Positions 24,523 through 33,024 of a DNA stretch of 41,357 bases are shown piece by piece. Each line of letters starts with the position of its first letter. The first letter of the stretch is position 1. The notes under the pieces are model-generated. The model was not told the origin of the DNA, searched no databases, and was given only the letters and a program-made list of their open reading frames with translations. Location of the stretch: the NCBI GenBank assembly GCA_021162805.1, contig JAGGXZ010000095.1, positions 1 to 41,357 of the forward strand, in the 5' to 3' direction. Source of the stretch: Candidatus Poribacteria bacterium. Lineage in GTDB: Bacteria > Poribacteria > WGA-4E > B28-G17. Both the position numbers and the translations under genes were made by a program.

Positions 24523-24982
24523 AGCTCAGATCCTTTACGAATTCAAGAAAGCGATTTAAGTCCTCGCGGAGAACCTCGAAGTCTTCCCTAAACATCTTCT
24601 GAAGCTTTTCTATCTCCTCCCTATCCAGCTCATAGTCATAGGCATGTCTGATAAAATGTCTGAACCTCCTCAATCTGTCAAGGAATCGGAACGCTCTTTC
24701 GTCAATAACGGCCATTCGTATCTCAGGAACTTCGGTGTTCATCCTGACCAAAAGCTCGCGGTGAAACCTGGTAGGGTCTTCGACCCTATTTTCAAACACT
24801 CTGGCTATCTCCTTGAAGAGGTCCTCCAGGGCCGTGTAGAATTGCTGGGCCTTTAATGCGAAGACATAGAGATTCTCGTATTTCGCCAGATCGAGCTCAG
24901 CGACATCACCGTAGAGCCTTTCCAGTATCTCAAGTTGTCTGGAGAAGAAGCCCTCCAAGAGCTTCAGATCCTCGAGTTTCAC
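24503..24982 (-). CDS. HepT-like HEPN-domain toxin
   Basis: This 159-residue helical protein has the HEPN RNase motif R-x4-H followed by x-Y: R108, H113 and Y115 in RHFIRHAYDYEL. That is the RX4HXY motif of HepT toxins, in which the tyrosine is the site AMPylated by MntA. HEPN toxins dimerise and cut RNA or tRNA. The start is a GTG at 24982 with GGGG seven bases upstream. The promoter at 25016-25044 lies just before it. Its N-terminal half is longer than in minimal HepT proteins. Toxic activity is inferred from the motif and partner, not shown. Confidence 0.85.
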   Translation of the reverse strand: MKLEDLKLLEGFFSRQLEILERLYGDVAELDLAKYENLYVFALKAQQFYTALEDLFKEIARVFENRVEDPTRFHRELLVRMNTEVPEIRMAVIDERAFRFLDRLRRFRHFIRHAYDYELDREEIEKLQKMFREDFEVLREDLNRFLEFVKDLSYEEREI

Positions 24983-24999
24983 ACCTTACCCCTTGGCAT

Positions 25000-25022
25000 C
25001 TATACATCGATTTGAAGTATAG
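25000..25022. promoter_or_regulatory. Operator-like inverted repeat over the HepT/MntA/mutS promoter
   Basis: CTATAC (25000-25005) and GTATAG (25017-25022) form an inverted repeat with 11 bases between the arms. It covers the -10 box and the expected transcription start. Such a site would suit autoregulation by the toxin-antitoxin complex. Confidence 0.4.
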
Positions 25023-25044
25023 CAAAGCGGGGTTATCAGGTCAA
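25016..25044 (-). promoter_or_regulatory. Promoter for the HepT-MntA-mutS operon
   Basis: On the minus strand TTGACC (25044-25039) and TATACT (25021-25016) are 17 bp apart. The transcript would start near 25009, about 27 bases before the GTG of the toxin gene, and has no other promoter to mutS in view. Confidence 0.7.
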
Positions 25045-25046
25045 CT

Positions 25047-27464
25047 CTAAATCTGTCCTCTCAGCTTGGCGTCGACCCTTTCCTCAAGGGCTCTCAGAAG
25101 CCTTCTCAGCTCCTCGTCCACCTCCTGATCGGTCAATGTCCTTTCAGGTGAGACGAAATCTATGGTATAGGCCAAGCTTTTGAGGCCCTCCGGTATCCTA
25201 TCCCCTTCATACAGGTCGAAGAGCCTGACGGAGCTAACGAGCGGGCTGAAAGAACGTATGATCTCAGTGACCTCCTCGGAAGGCAGATCGCTGCGCACAA
25301 GGAGCGCTATGTCCCTTGTGAGCTTTGGGAACTGAGGGATAGGGATGAACCTACGGGACAGATCCGAAGCCTCGCACAGCAGATCAAAGTCAAGCTCAAA
25401 CAGGTACACCCTTTGCGGTATATCCCATCGTTCAAGCACATCCGGATGAACCTCGCCTAAGATCCCCACTTTCTCCCCGCCGACGATCAGATCTGCCGAT
25501 CTCCCGGGATGCAGGAAGGGCTCTCCGGATCTGATGAACCTCGCCTCCTTCACGCCGAAACCGTCCAACAGTTCCTCGACGATCCCCTTCAGATCGAAGA
25601 AGTCGGGCTCTCGTTCAGGATCGCACCATGTCCCGGCGGACATAGTGCCGCTCAACACCCCGCCCAGCATCTCTCTCTCCAGGGGCAGTTCCTCCGGATG
25701 ATCGGGTTTGGGCCAGAAGGTTCGAGCCAGCTCGAAGAGCTTGACCTGTCTGACCTGATGTCTGATGTTCCACGAGACGTTCTCCAACAGGCTGGGCACG
25801 AGGGTTGTGCGCATAACGGACTGCTCCCTGCTGAGCGGGTTACGGAGATTCACCGTCCTTCTGCGGGGATCGTCCTCTGGAAGGAGGATCATATCGAACC
25901 AACCCGGATCGTAAAAGGAGTAATTCACGGCCTCGCTCAATCCGGAGCCCAGCATGACCTTTCGGGCTATATTCCGCAACCTCTCCCTCAGGTTCGGTTC
26001 GGCCTCCGGGACCTCCCCAAACGGCATGAAGGTGGGTATTTTGTCGTATCCGTAGATCCTGGCCACCTCCTCTATGAGATCGACCTCCCGTTCTATGTCC
26101 GGCCTGAAGCTGGGCGCCTCCACGCTGATCGTCCCGTCCGGTTCCCTAACGGTCTTGAATTTAAGCCTCCGGAATATATCCTCCATCTCCTCGGTCGATA
26201 TCTCCGTGCCGAGCAGATAGTTGCATCTCTGAGGTCTGAATTTGATGTGGAACTGCGTTCTCTTTTTGGGATATGCGTCCGCCATCCCGCGGCATATCAT
26301 CCCACCGGCGATCTCCACCATCAGTTGAGCCGCTCTCGCCGATGCGGTCACCAGCCCTTCGATATCCGTGCCCCTCTCGAATCTATGTGATGCCTCGGTA
26401 TGCATGCCGAGCGCCTTAGAGGTTTTGCGTATGCTGACAGGGTTGAAATATGCGCTTTCGAGCAGCACCTCTGTAGTCCGATCGGTCACCTCGCTATCCT
26501 CTCCGCCCATGATCCCGGCGAGGGCCACGGGTTTCCGGGCATCGGCTATGACGAGCATATCCGACCTGAGCTTTCTGAGCTCCCCGTCCAGTGTGACCAG
26601 CTCCTCGCCATCTTTTGCCCTACGGACGACGATCCTGTTTTCCTCCAGCTTCCTATAATCGAAGGCATGTAACGGATGGCCGAGCTCCATGAGGACGTAG
26701 TTGGTGATATCCACGACGTTGTTTATGGGCCTTAAGCCCACGGCGTTAAGCCTCCATCTCATCCACCAGGGCGAGGGGGCTATCTTGACGTCCAGGATCA
26801 CCCTGGCGGTATATCTGGGACATAGATCGGGATCCTCGATGAGAACGGAGGTTACCTCCTCCACAGGCGGTCCCTGTTCGATGAGGTTTATCTCTATGGG
26901 GCGAAGCGGGTTTCCGGTGATGGCTGAGATCTCGCGGGCGATCCCATATACGCTGAGGCAATCCGGCCTGTTGGGGGTGAGATCGAACTCAATCACCACC
27001 GTAGGCAGGTTCAGCGCCTCGTTCAACCTCATTCCGACGGGGAGTCCTTCAGGAAGCTCCATCAATCCTGAGGCCTCCTCCGATAACCCCAGCTCCCTTT
27101 CGGAGCAGAGCATGCCGTACGATTCCACTCCTCTGATTTTCGCCACCTTGAGCGTCATGCCGATCGGGAGATTAGAGCCGATCAGTGCCATCGGGGCGAG
27201 CATTCCCTTTCTGACGTTCGGCGCGCCACAGACCACCTGAAGTTTTTGTGCTCCCACATCCACATGACAGATCTTTAATTTGTCGGCGTTGGGATGCCTT
27301 TCGATCGAGATCACCTTTCCGATGACGACCCTATCGTCTATCCCCTCGCCGATTCTCTCTATAGCATCGACCTCAAGCCCGGCCATGGTAAGCCTATCGG
27401 CCAGCTCCTCAGGTGTGAGGTCGAAATCCACGAACTCTTTGAGCCAATCAAGGGTAACTCGCAT
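25047..27464 (-). CDS. pheT: Phenylalanyl-tRNA synthetase beta subunit PheT
   Basis: The 805-residue beta subunit pairs with PheS in an alpha2-beta2 enzyme that charges tRNA-Phe. The N-terminal EMAP/tRNA-binding region (VVIGKVISIERHPNADKLKICHVD), the B3/B4 editing domain (HPLHAFDYRKL, then EASHRFERGTD), the B5 domain and the C-terminal ferredoxin-like anticodon-binding domain (FPKLTRDIALLV, then RLFDLYEGDRIPEGLKSLAY) are all visible, so the protein is full length. CGGAGG before the ATG at 27464 supports the start. It is separated from pheS by the small DUF4258/DUF2283 pair. Confidence 0.97.
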   Translation of the reverse strand: MRVTLDWLKEFVDFDLTPEELADRLTMAGLEVDAIERIGEGIDDRVVIGKVISIERHPNADKLKICHVDVGAQKLQVVCGAPNVRKGMLAPMALIGSNLPIGMTLKVAKIRGVESYGMLCSERELGLSEEASGLMELPEGLPVGMRLNEALNLPTVVIEFDLTPNRPDCLSVYGIAREISAITGNPLRPIEINLIEQGPPVEEVTSVLIEDPDLCPRYTARVILDVKIAPSPWWMRWRLNAVGLRPINNVVDITNYVLMELGHPLHAFDYRKLEENRIVVRRAKDGEELVTLDGELRKLRSDMLVIADARKPVALAGIMGGEDSEVTDRTTEVLLESAYFNPVSIRKTSKALGMHTEASHRFERGTDIEGLVTASARAAQLMVEIAGGMICRGMADAYPKKRTQFHIKFRPQRCNYLLGTEISTEEMEDIFRRLKFKTVREPDGTISVEAPSFRPDIEREVDLIEEVARIYGYDKIPTFMPFGEVPEAEPNLRERLRNIARKVMLGSGLSEAVNYSFYDPGWFDMILLPEDDPRRRTVNLRNPLSREQSVMRTTLVPSLLENVSWNIRHQVRQVKLFELARTFWPKPDHPEELPLEREMLGGVLSGTMSAGTWCDPEREPDFFDLKGIVEELLDGFGVKEARFIRSGEPFLHPGRSADLIVGGEKVGILGEVHPDVLERWDIPQRVYLFELDFDLLCEASDLSRRFIPIPQFPKLTRDIALLVRSDLPSEEVTEIIRSFSPLVSSVRLFDLYEGDRIPEGLKSLAYTIDFVSPERTLTDQEVDEELRRLLRALEERVDAKLRGQI

Positions 27465-27489
27465 TTTGAACCTCCGATATTATCTACGT

Positions 27490-27753
27490 TCAAGCTGCCA
27501 GTTCGACCAGAGATTTGCTGAGCAATGAGCTCAAATCCTCAATCCCATAACGCTCAGATAGTTCTTTGAATACCGATTTCATATCGACTGAAGAGGGATC
27601 CAATATCTCAATCGCCAGTAGCCGTCCCTGTTTGTCTAGATCAAGAAATATTTCCTGTTCCTCCGTATACTCCACCGTTTTCGCTATTTCCCCTTCTCTC
27701 AGTCGGAAATATAGAGCTTTTGCCTCTTCATCAATTTCAAGGATGATATGCAT
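27490..27753 (-). CDS. DUF2283 family protein (putative antitoxin-like partner)
   Basis: The 87-residue protein has the DUF2283 pattern: DEEAKALYFRLREGEIAKTVEY followed by EIFLDLDKQGRLLAIEILDPS. DUF2283 proteins are usually encoded next to DUF4258 proteins and are thought to act as a pair, possibly a toxin-antitoxin module. AGGTGA nine bases upstream selects the ATG at 27753; the ATG at 27771 is an alternative and would overlap the DUF4258 stop. A C-terminal extension of about 30 helical residues follows the core. Confidence 0.82.
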   Translation of the reverse strand: MHIILEIDEEAKALYFRLREGEIAKTVEYTEEQEIFLDLDKQGRLLAIEILDPSSVDMKSVFKELSERYGIEDLSSLLSKSLVELAA

Positions 27754-27755
27754 TT

Positions 27756-27992
27756 TTATCTCACCTGCCATGCTGTAATAATTTTGATTACTTGTTTCTC
27801 CTCCTTATACACAACCCCAAGAGTTCTCACGCCGAGTTTTCGCTCTGCTCGGCGACATCCCTTTGATCGAGCTTTCCTTTCCCTATCAGGTTTTTCAATT
27901 ACTTTAACGGTTTGCTCTTCTGTTATATGGCGTTCCAACATACGTCTTCGAGCGTGAAACGTGAATTCTACTCTCTTTTTTCCGATATACAA
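27756..27992 (-). CDS. DUF4258 family protein (putative toxin-like partner)
   Basis: The 78-residue protein shows the DUF4258 signature FTFHARRRMLERHITEEQ, with a later strand KLGVRTLGVVYKEEKQVIKIITAW. The fold is RelE/BrnT-like in general character, so an RNase or related role is possible but unproven. The start is a TTG at 27992 with AGGGGATTAAAG just before it. It begins 18 bp after pheS and is followed directly by the DUF2283 gene. Confidence 0.82.
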   Translation of the reverse strand: MYIGKKRVEFTFHARRRMLERHITEEQTVKVIEKPDRERKARSKGCRRAERKLGVRTLGVVYKEEKQVIKIITAWQVR

Positions 27993-28010
27993 CTTTAATC
28001 CCCTGTCGTG

Positions 28011-29030
28011 TCACTGGAATTGTTCGAGAAACCTCATGTCGTTTTCAAAAAGCAACCTGATATCGTTTATGCCGTATCGAAGCATGGCGATCCGTTCCAC
28101 GCCCATCCCGAAGGCGAATCCGGTAATTCTCTCAGGGTCATAGCCTACTGCCTTGAACACCTCCGGATCGACTGAGCCGGAGCCGAGTATCTCCATCCAT
28201 CCCGTTCCCTTACACGTGCGACATCCCTTTCCACCGCAGATGATGCAGGAGATATCCACCTCCGCTGACGGTTCGGTGAAGGGAAAGAAGCTGGGGCGAA
28301 ATCTGAGCCTGGTCTCAGGGCCGAACATCTGGTGGGCGAATGAGGTTAAAACTCCCTTCAGCTCGGCAAAAGTTACACGCTCGTCCACCATCAATCCTTC
28401 AACCTGGTGGAACATCGGACTGTGTGAGATATCGGCATCCCGTCTGTAGACCCTGCCGGGGGCTATGATCCGAATGGGCGGTTTGCGCTTCTCCATAACC
28501 CTGATCTGGACGGGAGATGTCTGTGTTCTGAGGAGGACTCTGTCGGTTATGTAGAACGTATCCTGCATGTCGCGGGCGGGATGATGTTCAGGGGTGTTAA
28601 GCGCCTCGAAGTTATGGTATTCATCCTCCACTTCGGGTCCCTCAACCACCTGGAATCCCATTCCGAGGAATATCTCCTTGATCCTCTCCAGCGTCTGTGT
28701 GATCGGGTGCTCGACGCCGAGAGGGGGTCTCCTTCCGGGGAGGGTTATATCCACCTTTTCGGCAGCGAGTTTCCGTTCCCTCTCCTCCCGTATCAGCCTC
28801 TCCCTTGTCTCCTCCAGAGCCTCGTTTATAGTGGATCTGACCTGATTTGCTAGCCTACCGATAATCGGCCTCTGATCGGGAGGCAGCTTTGACATGCCTT
28901 TAAGCAGGTTGGTCAATTTGCCCTTGCGCCCGAGGTATGAGACCCTTATAGCTTCGAGTTCATCGAGGGTTTTAGCCGTTTTGAGTTTACCTATGATCTC
29001 CGTCTCAATCTCCCTGAGTTCCTTTTCCAT
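28011..29030 (-). CDS. pheS: Phenylalanyl-tRNA synthetase alpha subunit PheS
   Basis: The 339-residue alpha subunit holds the class II catalytic core: motif 1 near GFQVVEGPEVEDEYHNFEALN, motif 2 near RTQTSPVQIRVM and VYRRDADISHSPMFHQVEGLMVD, and motif 3 near FGMGVERIAMLRYG. Two cysteine pairs (CIICGGKGCRTCKGTGW) lie between motifs 2 and 3, as in many bacterial PheS. An ATG at 29045 lacks a ribosome binding site; GGAGG positioned eight bases before the ATG at 29030 makes that the likely start. Expression is controlled by the T-box leader directly upstream. Confidence 0.95.
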   Translation of the reverse strand: MEKELREIETEIIGKLKTAKTLDELEAIRVSYLGRKGKLTNLLKGMSKLPPDQRPIIGRLANQVRSTINEALEETRERLIREERERKLAAEKVDITLPGRRPPLGVEHPITQTLERIKEIFLGMGFQVVEGPEVEDEYHNFEALNTPEHHPARDMQDTFYITDRVLLRTQTSPVQIRVMEKRKPPIRIIAPGRVYRRDADISHSPMFHQVEGLMVDERVTFAELKGVLTSFAHQMFGPETRLRFRPSFFPFTEPSAEVDISCIICGGKGCRTCKGTGWMEILGSGSVDPEVFKAVGYDPERITGFAFGMGVERIAMLRYGINDIRLLFENDMRFLEQFQ

Positions 29031-29054
29031 CTGCGTTTCCTCCATGCTTTATAA

Positions 29055-29116
29055 CAAAAAAGGCTTGCGTTTTCCATCCTCAGCCTACTTTGGCCGGGGA
29101 CGAAAGCGCAAGCCTT
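29055..29116 (-). terminator. Intrinsic terminator of the pheS T-box leader
   Basis: On the minus strand AAGGCTTGCG (29116-29107) pairs perfectly with CGCAAGCCTT (29069-29060), followed by a T-run. The hairpin ends 25 bases before the pheS start codon, so it can switch pheS off when uncharged tRNA-Phe is scarce. Confidence 0.92.
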
Positions 29117-29345
29117 CAAATACGCTTCCGCGGTACCACCCCGGTTGACAGATCCCCTTGGGATCTGCCCACTCATCCTTCCCGGTAACGGCGGGGAACC
29201 GTCCAGGCCTACTCGCCCTGGATGGGTTTCAGCCTGGAAGCTCCGGAGCGAAATTCAGCCGGCGGCCCCGAAGGGATGCTTTCAGCCGGTGACATCCCCT
29301 CTCTGTTCGGGGTTTACGCGGGCCTACTTATCTCCTTCACTGCCT
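29055..29345 (-). promoter_or_regulatory. T-box riboswitch (tRNA-Phe) controlling pheS
   Basis: On the minus strand the conserved T-box GGTGGTACCGCG lies at 29140-29129, followed by the terminator. Upstream are the specifier loop (GGCTGAATTTCGCTCC, with UUC at 29252-29250, the Phe codon) and the conserved GTTACCGGGAAGGATGAGTGGG region. Uncharged tRNA-Phe would bind the specifier by its anticodon and the T-box by its CCA end, stabilising the antiterminator and allowing pheS transcription. The 5' boundary at about 29345 is approximate. Confidence 0.93.
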
Positions 29346-29742
29346 TTGTCGGTATATTCTGTCTGTTGGGATGGGATCTCATTATCCCATCCCGCCCGAA
29401 GAGATACGCCAGAAAGGCGTGTATCGAACCCGTTCTTTTGAAAATCTCCCAGTGACCTCCTCTCATCTCCAAAGGAGATGAGCTTCCTCCCTCATCGAAG
29501 CGGCTTACATCGGAGGAACGAGGAGAAAGGAAATCCGTTGCACGTTCAACGTTTAACGTTGTAACGTTTTCCACTCCTGGTTCCTCGTTCCTTAACCTTT
29601 GCAGAGGCCCTCTCCTCCAGAGGCTTAACTTCGGACCGGTCCGGCCCTAGGGTTTTATACCAAAGGTATTATACCACAACCTTAACCTTTACCTCAACCT
29701 GTATAGAGTGGGCTTTCCTGGCGGAATTCCTTCCATCAGATC
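29117..29742. other. Long pheS leader and repeat-filled spacer after rplT
   Basis: Apart from the T-box, this stretch holds no gene. It contains small hairpins and repeats: a GGGATGGGAT/ATCCCATCCC hairpin near 29370, AACGTT-rich sequence near 29540-29570, a GGACCGGTCC palindrome at about 29633-29642, and AACCT repeats near 29676-29700. Confidence 0.6.
29668..29697 (-). promoter_or_regulatory. Candidate promoter for the pheS leader
   Basis: On the minus strand TTGAGG (29697-29692) and TATAAT (29673-29668) are 18 bp apart. The spacer is made of the AGGTTAAGG repeat. If used, the leader would be about 630 nt long. Confidence 0.45.
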
Positions 29743-30105
29743 TCAGGAGGCGGCGAGCTGTGATTTAGCCGTTTCAACCAGCTTAGCGAAGGCATCGGAG
29801 TCGTTGATGGCGACATCGGCCAGCATTTTCCTATCGAGCTCCACCCCGGCAAGCTTCAAGCCGTGCATGAATCTACTGTATGAGAGCCCATATGGTCTCA
29901 CGGCGGCGTTGATCCTGACGATCCACAGCCGCCTGAAATCCCGCTTGCGTAATCTCCTGTGCTCGTAGGAGTGCTGCCAGGCTTTATGTACGGCCTCCGT
30001 CGCCGTACGTATCAGGTTCTTTCTGCCACCTCTGAATCCCTTAGCGTACTTGAGGATTTTCCTCTTTCGCTTTCGAGCGGTTACCCCTCTCTTTACCCTC
30101 GGCAT
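29743..30105 (-). CDS. rplT: 50S ribosomal protein L20
   Basis: The 120-residue protein matches L20: it begins [19 protein letters not shown] with the [13 protein letters not shown] segment, and continues with [35 protein letters not shown]. It binds 23S rRNA early in large-subunit assembly. Length fits the family. It follows rpmI by 31 bp, the standard infC-rpmI-rplT order. Confidence 0.98.
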   Translation of the reverse strand: MPRVKRGVTARKRKRKILKYAKGFRGGRKNLIRTATEAVHKAWQHSYEHRRLRKRDFRRLWIVRINAAVRPYGLSYSRFMHGLKLAGVELDRKMLADVAINDSDAFAKLVETAKSQLAAS

Positions 30106-30136
30106 CTTTCGCTACTCTCCTTTCGCACCGGTGATT

Positions 30137-30334
30137 TTATCCATACGGCAGAAGTCTCTTTATCCTCTTTTCGTCAGCCGGATCGACCAGATCGCTTCGT
30201 CGAAGCCTTCTCTTACGCTTCGCGGTTTTGTTGAGGAAGAGGTGTCCTGCGTATGCCTTATACCTTTTGATCTTTCCGGAGCTGGTGACCTTGAACCTCT
30301 TCCTAGCGCTTCTGTTGCTTTTCATCTTCGGCAT
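30137..30334 (-). CDS. rpmI: 50S ribosomal protein L35
   Basis: The 65-residue basic protein (MPKMKSNRSARKRFKVTSSG, then HLFLNKTAKRKRRLR) is L35. The ATG at 30334 is preferred: it gives the family's usual length and has AGGGGG at a normal spacing, while the ATG at 30343 is too close. The gene overlaps the 3' end of infC by 32 bp in another frame, a tight arrangement that would couple their translation. Confidence 0.95.
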   Translation of the reverse strand: MPKMKSNRSARKRFKVTSSGKIKRYKAYAGHLFLNKTAKRKRRLRRSDLVDPADEKRIKRLLPYG

Positions 30335-30863
30335 CTTCGTCATCCCCCTTTTCCGTCATCTCCGGATTGGGCACGAGCAGGATGCTCATCATCCTTCCGT
30401 CCATCCTGGGATACTGTTCGATACTTCCCACATGGGAGAGGTCGGCTGCGAATTTCTCAAGCATCTTCCGCCCTAAATCGGCGTGTACCACCTCTCTGCC
30501 TCTGAAGATTATGGAGATCTTGACCCTTTTGCCCGACCGAAGGAATTTCTCGGCATGGCGGAGTTTGAACTGGTAATCGTGGTCGGCTATGTCGTATTTG
30601 AACCTTATCTCCTTGAGCTCGGCGGTTTTCTGATGTTTTTTGGCCTCACGCGCTCGCTTCTTCTGCTCGTACATGTACTTGCCGTAATCCATTATCTTGC
30701 AAACGGGAGGCGATGCCTTGGGCGCCACCTCCACCAGATCCAGCCCTTTCTGCTGGGCTATCCTCATCCCCTCTTTGGGGGTCATTATCCCAAGCTGTTT
30801 GCCGTTTTCGTCGATGACCCGTATCTTTCTCACACGGATCTGCCAGTTAACCCTCGGCTCTAT
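30303..30863 (-). CDS. infC: Translation initiation factor IF-3
   Basis: The 186-residue factor binds the 30S subunit, prevents subunit joining and checks start codons. The N-domain (IRVRKIRVIDENGKQLGIMT), the linker and the C-domain (FRGREVVHADLGRKMLEKF) are in order, with a charged tail. No ATG lies at the right place. A TTG at 30893 has no ribosome binding site. CTGGAGGTG six bases before an ATA at 30863 suggests an AUA start, giving MEPRVNWQIRV, like the N-terminus expected for IF-3. Rare starts (AUU, AUA, AUC) are known for infC, where IF-3 represses its own translation. Confidence 0.95.
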   Translation of the reverse strand: MEPRVNWQIRVRKIRVIDENGKQLGIMTPKEGMRIAQQKGLDLVEVAPKASPPVCKIMDYGKYMYEQKKRAREAKKHQKTAELKEIRFKYDIADHDYQFKLRHAEKFLRSGKRVKISIIFRGREVVHADLGRKMLEKFAADLSHVGSIEQYPRMDGRMMSILLVPNPEMTEKGDDEDAEDEKQQKR

Positions 30864-30923
30864 CTTACGCACCTCCAGATAGATTTTCCACAATTAAATC
30901 ATACAAGTTAAGGGGAGTAAAAG

Positions 30924-32849
30924 TCAAGGGTAAGTGGCTTTGCTCTCGATCTCCTCTTTGATCTTCCGGATGAAATCCTCAACTTTCATCCCACCGAGAT
31001 CCTCACCCCTTCGGGTTCTAACGGCCACCGTTCCGCTATCCTTCTCCCTGGCGCCGACGATCAGCATATAAGGGATCTTTTCCAGTTGGGCCTCCCTTAC
31101 CTTGTAACCGAGCTTCTCTCCCCGGATATCATTATCGGCTCTCAACCCCGCCTCCTTTAACCTTCTGGTGATCTGAAGAGCGTAATCCTCCTGATCTCTT
31201 GTGATGTTCATCACCCTCACCTGGACCGGAGCGAGCCAGATCGGAAACGCCCCGGCATAGTGCTCGATCAACACGCCGAAGAACCGTTCCAAGGAACCCA
31301 GGAGCGCCCTGTGAACCATGTACGGCCGATGTTCCCTGCCGTCCTCCCCCACATAACTGAGATCGAACCGTTCCGGCAGGTTGAAGTCGAACTGTATCGT
31401 GGAACACTGCCATGATCTTCCGATGGCGTCCTTGATCTTTATGTCTATCTTAGGACCATAAAATGCTCCTCCTCCCTCATCCACTTCAAAGGAAAGCCCC
31501 TCAGCTTCGAGCGCATTGCGGAGCGAGTTCTGCGCCTGCTCCCATCTTTCGGGCTCGCCGACCGCCTTTTCGGGCTTGGTCGAGAGATAAACCTCGAACT
31601 GATCGAACCCGAAGGAGCGCAACATCTCAAGCGAAAACCGCAGCACGCGCAGTATCTCCTCCTCTATCTGTTCGGGAGTGCAGAAGATATGGGCGTCATC
31701 CTGAGTGAACCCCCTCACCCTCATCAATCCATGCAGCACACCGCCTCTTTCGTACCGATAGACCGTTCCAAGCTCAGCCCATCTCAGGGGTAGGTCGCGA
31801 TACGATCTGATCCTAGTCTTATAAATCATTATGTGAAACGGGCAATTCATCGGTTTGAGGTAGTAGTCCTGTCCGTCCACGTCCATAGGAGAATACATAT
31901 TCTCGCTGAAGAAATCGAGATGTCCGGAGGTCTTCCAGAGCCATGATCTCCCGATATGTGGGGTATAGACGAACTCGTATCCACCTTTGATGTGTTGATC
32001 ACGCCAGAAATCCTCGATGATCTTTCTTATCATCGCCCCCTTAGGATGCCAGTATACCAGCCCTGCTCCGGCCACCTCGTGGAAGGAGAACAGATCCAAC
32101 TGTCTGCCGAGCCTGCGGTGATCCCGTCTCTCGGCCTCCTCTATCCTTCTGAGGTGCGCGTCCAGGTCGGATTTTCTCTCGTAGGCGGTTCCGTAGATCC
32201 GCTGGAGCATCTTCCTACTTTCGTCTCCCCTCCAGTATGCCCCCGCGGCGCTAAGGAGCTTGACCACCTTCAGTTTGCCCGTGCTGGGGAGGTGCGGTCC
32301 CCTGCACAGATCCACGAATTTATCGTGCTCATAAAGCGAGACGATCTCGTCCTCCATCTCATTAAGCAGTTCGACCTTGTAGATCTCCCCCATCTCCTCG
32401 AACAGCCTTATCGCCTCATCCTTCGTAACCTCCCTGCGTTTGAAGGGATAATCAGCCTTGATGATCTGACGCATTCTCTCCTCGATCCTTTCCAGGTCAT
32501 CCGGCGTAAAGGGTTTCGGCACGTCGAAGTCATAGTAGAAACCATCCTCTATCGCCGGGCCTATGCCGAGTTTCGCCTCGGGGAAGAGCTCTTTGACCGC
32601 CTGCGCCATGACGTGTGAGGCCGAGTGCCGATACACTCGTCGCCCCTCCTCATCACGGAAGGTCAAGATACGGACCTCGGCGTCGGATGTGATCGGTCGG
32701 GTTAAATCCACAAGCTCTCCGTTAACCAGGGCTGCCAGCGCCGCTTTGGCGAGACCCGGACCGATATCCGAAGCTATCTCTAGCGGGGTTATACCCTTCG
32801 GATACTCCTTAGACGAACCGTCCGGAAAGGAGATCTTCACCGTATCCAC
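30924..32849 (-). CDS. thrS: Threonyl-tRNA synthetase
   Basis: The 641-residue enzyme charges tRNA-Thr. Present in order: TGS domain (residues 1-60), the editing domain with [17 protein letters not shown] and the CRGPHL zinc-type motif (about 180-190), the class II catalytic core with [11 protein letters not shown] and [23 protein letters not shown], and the C-terminal anticodon-binding domain ([17 protein letters not shown]). Length is normal. The start is a GTG at 32849 with AAGGTGA upstream. It is only 24 bp beyond the terminator of the tRNA operon, so no separate promoter fits between them except within the tRNA region. Confidence 0.97.
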   Translation of the reverse strand: MDTVKISFPDGSSKEYPKGITPLEIASDIGPGLAKAALAALVNGELVDLTRPITSDAEVRILTFRDEEGRRVYRHSASHVMAQAVKELFPEAKLGIGPAIEDGFYYDFDVPKPFTPDDLERIEERMRQIIKADYPFKRREVTKDEAIRLFEEMGEIYKVELLNEMEDEIVSLYEHDKFVDLCRGPHLPSTGKLKVVKLLSAAGAYWRGDESRKMLQRIYGTAYERKSDLDAHLRRIEEAERRDHRRLGRQLDLFSFHEVAGAGLVYWHPKGAMIRKIIEDFWRDQHIKGGYEFVYTPHIGRSWLWKTSGHLDFFSENMYSPMDVDGQDYYLKPMNCPFHIMIYKTRIRSYRDLPLRWAELGTVYRYERGGVLHGLMRVRGFTQDDAHIFCTPEQIEEEILRVLRFSLEMLRSFGFDQFEVYLSTKPEKAVGEPERWEQAQNSLRNALEAEGLSFEVDEGGGAFYGPKIDIKIKDAIGRSWQCSTIQFDFNLPERFDLSYVGEDGREHRPYMVHRALLGSLERFFGVLIEHYAGAFPIWLAPVQVRVMNITRDQEDYALQITRRLKEAGLRADNDIRGEKLGYKVREAQLEKIPYMLIVGAREKDSGTVAVRTRRGEDLGGMKVEDFIRKIKEEIESKATYP

Positions 32850-32873
32850 ATCGATTCACCTTAGAAGCGAGAT

Positions 32874-32900
32874 AAAAAAATAGAGCCCTTAACAGGCTCC
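32874..32900 (-). terminator. Intrinsic terminator of the tRNA operon, just ahead of thrS
   Basis: On the minus strand GAGCC (32899-32895) pairs with GGCTC (32887-32883), followed by seven T residues. The stem is short. It lies between the tRNA genes and thrS. Confidence 0.6.
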
Positions 32901-32933
32901 AAAGTCCTGGGCATTCATATAATAAAAGAAAAA

Positions 32934-33010
32934 TGGTGGGCGGTACAGGACTTGAACCTGTGACCCCTTGCATGTCAAGCAAGTACTCTGACCAGCTGAG
33001 CTAACCGCCC
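32934..33010 (-). tRNA. tRNA-Val (anticodon GAC)
   Basis: Acceptor arms GGGCGGT and ACCGCCC, a T-arm with GGTTCAA, and the anticodon loop TTGACAT between CTTGC and GCAAG. The CCA end is encoded. It is the last of three tRNAs in the operon. Confidence 0.97.
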
Positions 33011-33024
33011 ACCTCGAAGAATAA

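Noticed and set aside
32850-32935. T-box or leader riboswitch for thrS
   Set aside because: No GGTGGTACCGCG motif is present, and the hairpin there is explained as the end of the tRNA operon.
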